Shown in pieces: positions 1 through 5,109 of a stretch of 28,119 nt of DNA; within the stretch, counting starts at the first letter, position 1; every line of letters starts with the position of its first letter. The notes below the pieces were generated by a model. That model saw only the letters and a program-made list of their open reading frames with translations, was not told where the DNA came from and did no database searches. The translations under genes and the position numbers were made by a program. The stretch covers positions 1 through 28,119 of IMG/VR virus record IMGVR_UViG_3300032326_000132. One strand, written 5' to 3'. This DNA is from a virus.

Positions 1-1
1 A

Positions 2-163
2 GAATACGAAGCCTTCCTCGAGTGCTTGGATCCCACTGATCGTAAAGAAGCCATGCGCCTCCAGCAACTGCTCCTCGTTGAAATGCTGGACGAAGAAATG
101 GCTAGGCAAGATGAATACCCTGATGCCAACATGGTTATTGACCGCTTCCGATTGACAAAGTGA
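2..163 (+). CDS. C-terminal part of a hypothetical protein (5' end outside window)
   Basis: An open frame runs from the window edge to a TGA at 161-163 and gives 53 residues, rich in Glu, Leu and Met. The codon use resembles the genes that follow and there is no internal stop. The start lies upstream of the window. The -35 box of the first promoter (152-157) lies inside its last codons, the same overlap seen further along this region. No family is recognised. The reading frame is well supported by context, but the function is unknown. Confidence 0.6.
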   Translation, partial: EYEAFLECLDPTDRKEAMRLQQLLLVEMLDEEMARQDEYPDANMVIDRFRLTK

Positions 164-180
164 CAGTTTGGCAGTATAAT
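152..180 (+). promoter_or_regulatory. Sigma70-type promoter P1 of the plus-strand array
   Basis: TTGACA (152-157), 17 bp, TATAAT (175-180). It is followed by a 31-nt leader with an AGGAG ribosome site (202-206) before the ATG at 212. It overlaps the stop codon of the preceding gene and should drive the overlapping five-gene group 212-1679. Confidence 0.85.
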
Positions 181-211
181 TACTACTTACACACAGCAAC
201 TAGGAGCAACA

Positions 212-481
212 ATGAAAGCACTACAAGAGTTCATCGCACAGAAGAATCACTGGAATTCCTTCTTCAAAGGCGAGCAGTATGAGATTAAAACTGCCAAAGG
301 TCGTCGGCGTGTGGCAGATATGATTGATGCGGCCCTTAGTCCTGAGAACTTGACCTGCGATGGAGAACTTCCCCGAGCAGAGGTCAATCGGAGATATAAG
401 GAGCTGGTCACAGCGGCTCGGCAACTGAAGAAGTTGGACCCTGCTGTTACATTCTACGAGTGGGAAGAGGAGATCATCTAA
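212..481 (+). CDS. Hypothetical protein, 89 aa
   Basis: The first gene behind promoter P1. The ATG at 212 follows AGGAG with 5 nt spacing. The product is 89 residues, hydrophilic, with a basic N-terminal half containing a GRRR run near residue 30, and an acidic C-terminus ending in WEEEII. It looks helical, and no catalytic motif, signal peptide or membrane segment is visible. The stop TAA shares its last A with the ATG of the next gene, so translational coupling is likely. I do not recognise the family. Confidence 0.75.
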   Translation: MKALQEFIAQKNHWNSFFKGEQYEIKTAKGRRRVADMIDAALSPENLTCDGELPRAEVNRRYKELVTAARQLKKLDPAVTFYEWEEEII

Positions 482-693
482 TGAAAGCCTATGTAACCAC
501 TATCCTGCGGCAAGAGATTGAAGTGCCAGAGGGTTGGGATCGAATGGATGTCTTTGACTTCCTGGGCGAGTACCAATCGTTCCGCACTGCGTTTCAAGGT
601 GTAAGCAACACAGATCAAACAGCCCGCATCATCGACGTGATGGTGTTGGAAGAAGAAGTAACTGAACTTGGAGAGGAGAGCTTCGATGCCTAA
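481..693 (+). CDS. Hypothetical protein, 70 aa
   Basis: I chose the ATG at 481 because it overlaps the upstream stop (TAATG) and has a GAGGAG ribosome site at about 468-473. A longer frame from 460 would add seven residues that overlap the previous gene. The product is 70 residues and strongly acidic in its last 25 residues (EEEVTELGEE). The next gene starts inside it at 686. No family is recognised, and it may be a small effector expressed early in infection. Confidence 0.7.
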   Translation: MKAYVTTILRQEIEVPEGWDRMDVFDFLGEYQSFRTAFQGVSNTDQTARIIDVMVLEEEVTELGEESFDA

Positions 694-1303
694 TTGGTGC
701 AACAACACGGTAGAACTCTACCACGAAGATCCTGCTATGCTCGAGCGAGCTCGCGAAGCATTCAACAAGGGTGCTCTGCTACACGAATTCATTCCTGTGC
801 CCTTGTGCTTGACAGAGACTATGGCGGGTGCCCATGGTGATCCAGAGAAGCAGGCAGCTCTTGAGAAGAGCGAACAGGACAACCTCAATGCCTACAACTA
901 CAAGAACTGGTATGACTTCTGCGTGGCTGAATGGGGCACCAAGTGGGATGTGGGCGGTGACGGCTATCCAGCACAGGATATCCCAGGCGGCTTGATGTTG
1001 ACATTTGACAGTGCGTGGGCTCCTCCTACTAATGCTTACGAGCGTCTCATGGAGCAGGGCTTTAAGATCCGTGCCATGTATTACGAACCCGGCATGGCCT
1101 TTGCTGGCATCTGGGAAGATGGCAACGATGACTATTACGAGTATGGCGACATGAACTCCACTGAAGTGGCAGACACACTGCCTGCGGAGTTGGATGAAGC
1201 ATTCTGTATCAGCGAGAGCATGGCAGAATACGAAGAAGAGAATCAAGAGATTGATTTGGATGGTGGGTTGAGTGCAACTAACGAACAAGAAGAGCAAAAA
1301 TGA
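686..1303 (+). CDS. Api92/DUF1281-like protein with ferredoxin-like fold
   Basis: The 205-residue product begins MPNWCNN, the hallmark N-terminus of the Api92/DUF1281 family seen in phages and plasmids. That family is predicted to adopt a ferredoxin-like fold and has no established biochemical role. Support also comes from a W-rich middle (NWYDFCVAEWGTKWD, residues about 78-92), a DSAWAPP segment near residue 110, and an acidic ending. The start at 686 follows a GGAG site at 675-678 and is preferred over an in-frame upstream Met at 668, which would overlap the previous gene further. It overlaps the next gene by ATGA. Confidence 0.75.
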   Translation: MPNWCNNTVELYHEDPAMLERAREAFNKGALLHEFIPVPLCLTETMAGAHGDPEKQAALEKSEQDNLNAYNYKNWYDFCVAEWGTKWDVGGDGYPAQDIPGGLMLTFDSAWAPPTNAYERLMEQGFKIRAMYYEPGMAFAGIWEDGNDDYYEYGDMNSTEVADTLPAELDEAFCISESMAEYEEENQEIDLDGGLSATNEQEEQK

Positions 1304-1425
1304 ATAAGACTAACAAAGAAATGAATACAGAGCACGATCGTAAAGAGATCCTGCGGGTGCGTCCAAAGGATCAACGATTTGACTTTACAGCTCTAGAAGC
1401 GGCTATTAGGAGTTGGTTTAAATGA
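1300..1425 (+). CDS. Hypothetical small protein, 41 aa
   Basis: This 42-codon frame fits exactly between its neighbours. Its ATG overlaps the upstream TGA (ATGA at 1300-1303) and its own TGA overlaps the next ATG (1422-1425). The product is basic (NKTNKEMN at the start, LRVRPKDQRFD in the middle) with a short amphipathic C-terminus. The double overlap is the main evidence that it is a gene. It shares an RVRPKD segment with the C-terminus of the next protein. Function unknown. Confidence 0.6.
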   Translation: MNKTNKEMNTEHDRKEILRVRPKDQRFDFTALEAAIRSWFK

Positions 1426-1679
1426 GCCGTCTCGCACTCTATGGCAGACCCTATGTGATCTTCGATGCTACCAATCGAGAACACAGACAATGGTTTGCCG
1501 ACTTCAACAAGTCGGGTGCGTGGAGTAAATGTCCGGTTCGTTTTGTAGTTGATGACGACCATGGCGATTTGATTACCATGATTCAAAGGCACCTAATTCA
1601 GTACTATGTGGACAGAGAGTTCGCCAAGGATCGGGTGCGCCCAAAAGATGTTGTGAAAAAACAACAAAAAAAGACGTAG
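1422..1679 (+). CDS. Hypothetical protein, 85 aa
   Basis: Last gene of the five-gene overlapping group behind P1. The ATG at 1422 has AGGAG about 10 nt upstream. The product starts MSRLALYGRPYVIFD and has an aromatic and charged core (EHRQWFADFNKSGAW) with a strongly basic Lys/Gln-rich tail. No enzyme motif is evident. The basic tail could contact nucleic acid, but this is only inference. I do not recognise a named family. Confidence 0.7.
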   Translation: MSRLALYGRPYVIFDATNREHRQWFADFNKSGAWSKCPVRFVVDDDHGDLITMIQRHLIQYYVDREFAKDRVRPKDVVKKQQKKT

Positions 1680-1686
1680 AATTGAG

Positions 1687-1715
1687 TTGACAGGATGACG
1701 TTTTGGCAGTATAAT
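1687..1715 (+). promoter_or_regulatory. Sigma70-type promoter P2
   Basis: TTGACA (1687-1692), 17 bp, TATAAT (1710-1715). The 32-nt leader contains AGAGGA before the ATG at 1748. The -10 surroundings (GGCAGTATAATTACTACTT) are nearly identical to P1, which suggests duplication of a promoter cassette. Confidence 0.9.
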
Positions 1716-1747
1716 TACTACTTCAACAACGCAATAGAGGAAACGAA

Positions 1748-2110
1748 ATGTTCGCAATCGCTGAAAAAGAGACTTTCAACGCAGAAGCTGTCCAAAACGC
1801 CCTGAACGAAGCTGGCATGGCTGCTCGTACAGCCGCAAAAGCAGAACACCTGAAGTTGGGTGGCGACCGTGGTGCTTGCGGCTTTGCGTGGGTCAACGTG
1901 TACGGTGTGCGCTCAAACAGCCGTTTGGGCAAGACACTTCAGAGCTACGGCTTCCGTAAAGACTACACTGGTTCGCTCCAGCTGTGGAATCCATCCAAAG
2001 CAGGCGTTCAATCTCTGGACATTCTGGAAGCGGGTGCCTATGCCTACGCAGAGGTGCTCAAACAGAAGTTGGGTCTGGAGAAGGTTTACGCAGGATCCAG
2101 GATGGATTGA
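1748..2110 (+). CDS. Hypothetical protein, 120 aa
   Basis: A single gene behind P2. The product has an Ala-rich helical N-terminus (residues about 12-32), then a Gly- and aromatic-rich middle (GGDRGACGFAWVNVYGVRSNSRLGK, given here only as composition) and a second helical part. No transmembrane segment or known catalytic motif is seen. The ATG lies behind AGAGGA. It resembles compact conserved phage proteins of unknown function, and I cannot name the family. Confidence 0.75.
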   Translation: MFAIAEKETFNAEAVQNALNEAGMAARTAAKAEHLKLGGDRGACGFAWVNVYGVRSNSRLGKTLQSYGFRKDYTGSLQLWNPSKAGVQSLDILEAGAYAYAEVLKQKLGLEKVYAGSRMD

Positions 2111-2124
2111 TTTGCCAAAAGAGG

Positions 2125-2153
2125 TTGACGAACAGCCTCTTTGGTGTTATACT
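2125..2153 (+). promoter_or_regulatory. Sigma70-type promoter P3 with dyad around the -35
   Basis: TTGACG (2125-2130), 17 bp, TATACT (2148-2153). The -35 hexamer sits in the loop of an inverted repeat: AAAGAGG at 2118-2124 and CCTCTTT at 2136-2142. It drives the gene at 2209. Confidence 0.75.
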
Positions 2154-2159
2154 TAACAC

Positions 2160-2176
2160 ATGTTCAAAAAGAACAT
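2160..2176 (+). repeat. Short inverted repeat in the leader of the 2209 gene
   Basis: ATGTTC (2160-2165), AAAAA, GAACAT (2171-2176). It lies just after the predicted transcription start of P3, so it could be an operator or a 5' stabilising hairpin. This is the only cassette of the array with a longer leader (55 nt). Confidence 0.5.
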
Positions 2177-2208
2177 ATTTTTACACACACAGAAAAGGAA
2201 ATTTTAAA

Positions 2209-2586
2209 ATGGCTACTGATAAACTCTTTACCGTCGCAGGCACTTCAGCTCTCAATGGCGTGACTAAGGTCCGCTTTGCTAACGATCAGATGCGAGTCAA
2301 AGTACTTGCTAAGTCTGGTCATACAGATATCAACCTCATCGAGCTTCCCGAAGCTATGACTAAGTTGGATGCTGTCAAGTTCATTAAGAACCTTGACGAG
2401 TTTGCCAATGTGGTTGAGCAAGTGGCAATCGCCGACTATCTGGATCGCAAGGACGAGAAGCCTGCCAAGGTTGCTGCTCCTAAAGTCAAGGCCACTGCCG
2501 TTAAGGCCCCTGCCAAGACTAAGGCTGCTCCTAAGGCAAAGACTCCAGCAGTTGACACTTCCGAGATGGAAGACGCTCCATTCTAA
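2209..2586 (+). CDS. Conserved phage protein with Lys/Ala/Pro linker and SSB-like C-terminal tip
   Basis: The ATG at 2209 has AAGGA nine nt upstream, and the gene has its own promoter. The 125-residue product has a compact N-terminal domain (residues 1-82, opening MATDKLFTVAGTSALNG), then a histone-H1-like Lys/Ala/Pro/Val linker (about 83-112), then an acidic tip DTSEMEDAPF. The tip resembles the conserved acidic tail of bacterial SSB (DDIPF type), which recruits replication and repair proteins. The N-terminal domain looks like a family I have seen among phage hypothetical proteins. A DNA-linked role is inferred from the basic linker and tip, and is not shown. Confidence 0.75.
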   Translation: MATDKLFTVAGTSALNGVTKVRFANDQMRVKVLAKSGHTDINLIELPEAMTKLDAVKFIKNLDEFANVVEQVAIADYLDRKDEKPAKVAAPKVKATAVKAPAKTKAAPKAKTPAVDTSEMEDAPF

Positions 2587-2592
2587 TCTACG

Positions 2593-2638
2593 ACACCGTA
2601 TCGCACACTGAGATAATTACTAGTATGCGATACGGTGT
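2593..2638 (+). repeat. 13-bp perfect inverted repeat spanning the next start codon
   Basis: ACACCGTATCGCA (2593-2605) and TGCGATACGGTGT (2626-2638), separated by 20 nt and followed by TTCATTTT. It could be a weak terminator for the 2209 gene. The 3' arm includes the TG of the ATG at 2625, so folding would also hide that start from ribosomes. No promoter of the array lies between it and the 2209 gene. Confidence 0.7.
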
Positions 2639-2807
2639 TTCATTTTCAGAAGATTATATGGGCGGGTGCGTGGTCATCCGTGATTTCAAAAGCGAACCAG
2701 TTGGGCGAGTGCTCTGCTGTATAGTTCGTGACAATAGGTACGAAGCTGAACAGACAGCACAATACCTGTGCGATTTACTCAACAAAGATTTAAACAATCA
2801 ATCATGA
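2625..2807 (+). CDS. Hypothetical protein, 60 aa
   Basis: Sixty residues with three Cys, two of them adjacent (LCC). An alternative start is the Met at residue 12 (2658). The first ATG lies in the 3' arm of a 13-bp inverted repeat and lacks a clear ribosome site, so the true start is uncertain. The stop overlaps the next ATG (ATGA at 2804-2807), which supports a real gene pair. It has no promoter of its own, so expression would depend on read-through from P3. Function unknown. Confidence 0.55.
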   Translation: MRYGVSFSEDYMGGCVVIRDFKSEPVGRVLCCIVRDNRYEAEQTAQYLCDLLNKDLNNQS

Positions 2808-2992
2808 ACTGGGTTCAATACGAAGTGTGGTCCGAAGACGATTCGGGTCACCAGGAGCTTATCGAGACTACCGCAAGCAAGAAAGATGCTCTACGCATCG
2901 CAGAAAGAACTCATAAAGATACCAACACGATAGTCACAGTCTACGAGGAAACAACAGACGGTGACTATGCGTTGATTAAAGAATTTAGTTAA
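2804..2992 (+). CDS. Hypothetical protein, 62 aa
   Basis: The ATG at 2804 overlaps the upstream stop and gives MNWVQYEVWSEDDSG, a 62-residue acidic protein. An in-frame ATG at 2768 would add 12 residues but overlaps the preceding gene. It consists of predicted alternating strand and helix (EVW..., TASKKDALRIAERTHKD, TIVTVYEE), like a small alpha/beta fold that often holds regulatory roles in phages. No named family is recognised. It lies 6 nt before the tRNA cluster and is probably co-transcribed with it. Confidence 0.65.
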   Translation: MNWVQYEVWSEDDSGHQELIETTASKKDALRIAERTHKDTNTIVTVYEETTDGDYALIKEFS

Positions 2993-2998
2993 GATAAT

Positions 2999-3083
2999 GC
3001 GACTGTGGTGAAATAGGTAGACACAAGGGACTTAAAATCCCTCGCCGCAAGGCATACCGGTTCGATTCCGGTCAGTCGCACCA
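2999..3083 (+). tRNA. tRNA-Leu (anticodon TAA)
   Basis: The acceptor arms GCGACTG (2999-3005) and CAGTCGC (3073-3079) pair perfectly, followed by discriminator A and an encoded CCA. The anticodon stem AGGGA/TCCCT encloses CTTAAAA, with TAA at 3033-3035. The T-arm CCGG-TTCGATT-CCGG is canonical. The extra arm is long, as expected for tRNA-Leu. It reads UUA and UUG. Confidence 0.95.
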
Positions 3084-3088
3084 AGTTA

Positions 3089-3166
3089 GGGCCGTTAGCT
3101 CATGTTGGTTAGAGCAGTGGACTCATAATCCATTGGTGCTGTGTTCGACTCACAGACGGCCCACCA
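3089..3166 (+). tRNA. tRNA with anticodon CAT (Met, or Ile if C34 is lysidine-modified)
   Basis: Acceptor GGGCCGT (3089-3095) with ACGGCCC (3156-3162), A, and encoded CCA. The anticodon loop is CTCATAA (CAT at 3124-3126). The T-arm CTGTG-TTCGACT-CACAG is canonical. The variable region TTGGT resembles Escherichia coli tRNA-Ile2 more than elongator tRNA-Met, so an AUA-reading tRNA after host TilS modification is plausible. Confidence 0.92.
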
Positions 3167-3169
3167 GAT

Positions 3170-3246
<77 letters not shown>

Positions 3247-3258
3247 ATACCCATTTGG

Positions 3259-3287
3259 TTGACAGGGTCTTTGTTTGATGCTATAAT
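3259..3287 (+). promoter_or_regulatory. Sigma70-type promoter P4
   Basis: TTGACA (3259-3264), 17 bp, TATAAT (3282-3287), then a 25-nt leader ending in AAGGAG. It lies directly after the tRNA cluster and drives the gene at 3313. Confidence 0.9.
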
Positions 3288-3312
3288 ACATACATCGCAA
3301 CAAGGAGCTGAC

Positions 3313-3528
3313 ATGGGATACAAGGTAGTAGCAGACAAGTATGAAATGGACCAGATGCGTGTCAAATACGGTCCACGCAAGGGCCTGGAAGGACCATTCA
3401 ACTTCTCAGGCAGGGTTCTGTACTACGACAACTCCGAAGGAATGTACTACGATCCTACTACAGATTTCTATGTAGAGGACAGCGAAATGACCCTGATCCG
3501 TGATGGGTTTCTCCGACAGTTCGCTTGA
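3313..3528 (+). CDS. Hypothetical protein, 71 aa
   Basis: The ATG at 3313 follows AAGGAG with 7 nt spacing. A longer frame from 3259 would start inside the promoter and is rejected. The product is rich in Tyr, Asp and Met (YYDNSEGMYYDP, residues about 38-49) and carries a basic GPRKGLEGP patch near residue 20. No known motif is visible. Its TGA stop lies inside the -35 of the next promoter. Confidence 0.75.
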   Translation: MGYKVVADKYEMDQMRVKYGPRKGLEGPFNFSGRVLYYDNSEGMYYDPTTDFYVEDSEMTLIRDGFLRQFA

Positions 3529-3553
3529 CGCCTAGCCCAAAAGGCCTTATAAT
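3525..3553 (+). promoter_or_regulatory. Sigma70-type promoter P5
   Basis: TTGACG (3525-3530), 17 bp, TATAAT (3548-3553). The TGA stop of the previous gene (3526-3528) is part of the -35 hexamer. The spacer holds GCCT (3530-3533) and AGGC (3542-3545), a short dyad. Confidence 0.8.
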
Positions 3554-3578
3554 TAAAGCTCAACAGAAGGAGAAGCAT

Positions 3579-3767
3579 ATGGAAGTCAAACTGAATGGCC
3601 TGTACAAAGTCACAGTGACTGAATATGATTGCGGTGTACAACGAGTTGATCCCAACGACACCCGCTTCTATACTACACTGGAAGAAGCCCAAGCCTACAA
3701 GGCACACTGGGAAACAGGCGGTAGCCGTGAGTGCTACTGGAGAGCAGAGATCCAACATATTGGTTGA
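3579..3767 (+). CDS. Hypothetical protein, 62 aa
   Basis: The ATG at 3579 follows AAGGAGA in a 25-nt leader. A longer frame from 3525 overlaps the promoter and is rejected. The product opens MEVKLNGLYKVTVTEYDCG and then has a helix rich in Ala, Glu and aromatic residues (LEEAQAYKAHWE). This looks like a small alpha/beta protein. No family is recognised. The stop TGA lies in the next -35 box. Confidence 0.75.
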   Translation: MEVKLNGLYKVTVTEYDCGVQRVDPNDTRFYTTLEEAQAYKAHWETGGSRECYWRAEIQHIG

Positions 3768-3792
3768 CAGGTTGTCCAAACGGTGTTATAAT
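3764..3792 (+). promoter_or_regulatory. Sigma70-type promoter P6
   Basis: TTGACA (3764-3769), 17 bp, TATAAT (3787-3792). The stop codon of the previous gene (3765-3767) lies in the -35. The leader ACATACATAGACAGCAAGGA is almost identical to those of P8 and P10. Confidence 0.9.
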
Positions 3793-3818
3793 ACATACAT
3801 AGACAGCAAGGAGCACAC

Positions 3819-4004
3819 ATGAAAGTCAGCAAGAAAGAAATCGCCAAGTTCCAAGCTAAAGAGCAGAAACAGCTCACAGGACGTGAAGTCAATCGTGTTC
3901 AGGACCGCAAGACTGGTGAATTCTACAACCCACAAGAGGCCTTTGACGCCATGATGAACAAGCCTGAGATCCTGGCAGTGTTTAAGCGTCTGGCGGTGCG
4001 CTGA
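3819..4004 (+). CDS. Hypothetical protein, 61 aa
   Basis: A Lys-, Glu- and Gln-rich basic protein of 61 residues behind P6 with AAGGAGC. The first 30 residues look helical (KKEIAKFQAKEQKQL), followed by DRKTGEFYNPQEAFDAM, a pattern seen in small phage proteins. No catalytic residues or membrane segment are visible. The stop TGA shares its A with the next ATG (TGATG at 4002-4006), so the two genes are likely coupled. Function unknown. Confidence 0.7.
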   Translation: MKVSKKEIAKFQAKEQKQLTGREVNRVQDRKTGEFYNPQEAFDAMMNKPEILAVFKRLAVR

Positions 4005-4150
4005 TGAAGTATACACTGATTACCAAGCAGGGAAAAGTGTATACTTTCTTTGTACTGGCTGTGGCTGAGACATATCAGCAGGCCTACGGTGGAAAGATTG
4101 TAACAGACGAGATTTTGGTTGACAACCCAGTCGAATCCGTGTATAATTAA
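4004..4150 (+). CDS. Hypothetical small protein, 48 aa, encoding the next promoter in its 3' end
   Basis: This 49-codon frame starts at ATG 4004, overlapping the previous stop. It opens MKYTLITKQGKVYTFFVLAV, a basic then hydrophobic segment of about 12 residues that is too short for a clear membrane span. Promoter P7 lies entirely inside its last codons: TTGACA falls in the codons for LVDN, and TATAAT is Tyr-Asn just before the TAA. Coupling and codon use support it, but without a recognised family it remains moderately supported. Confidence 0.55.
   Translation: MKYTLITKQGKVYTFFVLAVAETYQQAYGGKIVTDEILVDNPVESVYN
4119..4147 (+). promoter_or_regulatory. Sigma70-type promoter P7 inside a gene end
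   Basis: TTGACA (4119-4124), 17 bp, TATAAT (4142-4147), followed by a leader with AAGGAGC before the ATG at 4175. The whole promoter is within the coding sequence of the 48-aa gene. Confidence 0.9.
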
Positions 4151-4174
4151 CACATACACAGCAAGGAGCACACA

Positions 4175-4354
4175 ATGACAGCAGTTCAAACACTCGCCCT
4201 ACGATACGCAGAGAAGCTGGTTGCCTATCACGAAGCCCAACAAAGCGATTGGAGCGACAAGGAACGTGCCCTGCGTGTCGCACGTGATGAGATGTACGAT
4301 GCTCAGAACGCCTTGAACGAAGCCTGCGAGCGTGAAGCGGCTCTTAACCAATAA
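4175..4354 (+). CDS. Hypothetical helical protein, 59 aa
   Basis: This 60-codon frame starts 27 nt after the P7 -10 box, behind AAGGAGC. The product (MTAVQTLALRYAEKLVAYHE at the start) is Ala-, Glu- and Arg-rich and appears entirely helical, with two likely helices (residues 3-22 and 26-56), perhaps a helical hairpin or short coiled coil. It contains one Cys. Its promoter and ribosome site are clear although the frame is short. Function unknown. Confidence 0.75.
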   Translation: MTAVQTLALRYAEKLVAYHEAQQSDWSDKERALRVARDEMYDAQNALNEACEREAALNQ

Positions 4355-4363
4355 CCCTACAGG

Positions 4364-4392
4364 TTGACAGGCTATTCAAAAGGCCTTATAAT
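4364..4392 (+). promoter_or_regulatory. Sigma70-type promoter P8
   Basis: TTGACA (4364-4369), 17 bp, TATAAT (4387-4392). A short dyad lies across the spacer: AGGC at 4369-4372 and GCCT at 4383-4386. The leader carries GGAGCGAA (4413-4420). Confidence 0.9.
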
Positions 4393-4424
4393 ACATACAT
4401 AGACAGCAACAAGGAGCGAACCAA

Positions 4425-4718
4425 ATGGCTAAACTATTGATCCAAACCCAAGTGTACGAGAACTACGGTAGCGCTGATGAGCCCTACTGGAAGCCCAAAG
4501 GCGGTGCGGACTATGTGGTCAAGAAGTTCAAGGACTTCAACCGTGTCACTGAAACTGTCATGGCCTTGCGTCCTCAGATTGAGCAGGACAACGAGTTCTA
4601 TCGCGAGTACGTCATCAACTTTGAAGTTGTGGCCAACGACTACCTCACAGACTTTGAGCGTAGCCAATGGGAGTACGAAGGCAAAATCACTTATCCCGCA
4701 AAGGAGTTGGCATGGTAA
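4425..4718 (+). CDS. Hypothetical protein, 97 aa
   Basis: Starts 32 nt after the P8 -10 box with AAGGAGCG. The 97-residue product opens MAKLLIQTQVYENYG, which suggests a beta strand, followed by a YWKPKGG turn and a helical, acidic C-terminal half. I see no catalytic motif and no membrane segment. It overlaps the next small gene by 7 nt. It has the look of a conserved phage accessory protein, but I cannot assign a family. Confidence 0.75.
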   Translation: MAKLLIQTQVYENYGSADEPYWKPKGGADYVVKKFKDFNRVTETVMALRPQIEQDNEFYREYVINFEVVANDYLTDFERSQWEYEGKITYPAKELAW

Positions 4719-4807
4719 TCCCGCAAGCAATCATCAACCTAGCCATTGTGCTGGCGCCTGTGTGGATCATGGGAATAGCCCTAATGGTTGACTGGTTATT
4801 CAATTAA
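4712..4807 (+). CDS. Tiny single-span membrane protein, 31 aa
   Basis: ATG at 4712 with a consensus AAGGAG ribosome site at 4701-4706. The 31-residue product (MVIPQAIINLAIVLAPVWIM, then GIALMVDWLFN) is almost wholly hydrophobic and fits one transmembrane helix. It overlaps the end of the 97-aa gene, and its last codons encode the -35 of P9. Tiny membrane proteins in phages can affect host membrane or exclusion functions. That is only a possibility here. Confidence 0.65.
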   Translation: MVIPQAIINLAIVLAPVWIMGIALMVDWLFN

Positions 4808-4816
4808 TCGTATAAT
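4788..4816 (+). promoter_or_regulatory. Sigma70-type promoter P9
   Basis: TTGACT (4788-4793), 17 bp, TATAAT (4811-4816). The -35 is inside the 31-aa gene. The leader has AAAGGA before the ATG at 4843. Confidence 0.85.
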
Positions 4817-4842
4817 TAACATATAGAAACAAAGGAAATCAA

Positions 4843-5073
4843 ATGACACTGAAACAACGAGCAATCCTCCAAACAGCAGGCATCGTAACAGCAATCACAG
4901 TGGGCAGTGTGGGCATCACGCTGGTCCTACAGATGCTGACAGCAGAGCAGATCGTCAACGGCTTTGCCATCCTCAGCATTGCCGCACTGATCTACAGCAT
5001 GTACGGCGTGGTCCTGAGCCGCTTGGAGTACGATGAAACTGTCAAACGATTGGTTGACATGAACGCCAAATGA
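4843..5073 (+). CDS. Two-span membrane protein, 76 aa
   Basis: The product has a short basic N-terminus (MTLKQR), a first hydrophobic segment at about residues 9-32, a short loop (TAEQ) and a second segment at about 36-58, then a charged tail. This is typical of a small inner-membrane hairpin protein. There is no lysis-protein hallmark that I can identify. The -35 of P10 is encoded by its last codons (LVDM), and the stop lies inside the promoter spacer. Holin-like or exclusion roles are possible but unsupported. Confidence 0.7.
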   Translation: MTLKQRAILQTAGIVTAITVGSVGITLVLQMLTAEQIVNGFAILSIAALIYSMYGVVLSRLEYDETVKRLVDMNAK

Positions 5074-5082
5074 CTGTATAAT
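5054..5082 (+). promoter_or_regulatory. Sigma70-type promoter P10 inside a gene end
   Basis: TTGACA (5054-5059), 17 bp, TATAAT (5077-5082). The upstream stop TGA (5071-5073) lies in the spacer. The leader contains GGAGCGAA (5101-5108). Confidence 0.9.
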
Positions 5083-5109
5083 TGATACATAGACAAGCAA
5101 GGAGCGAAG

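Noticed and set aside
779-1297. 172-aa minus-strand frame opposite the Api92-like gene
   Set aside because: It is antisense to a recognised family member, and no minus-strand genes or promoters are near.
2972-2998. Possible promoter before the tRNA cluster (TTGATT, 15 bp, GATAAT)
   Set aside because: The spacer is too short, and +1 would fall inside the first tRNA. The tRNAs are more likely made from the upstream transcript and processed.
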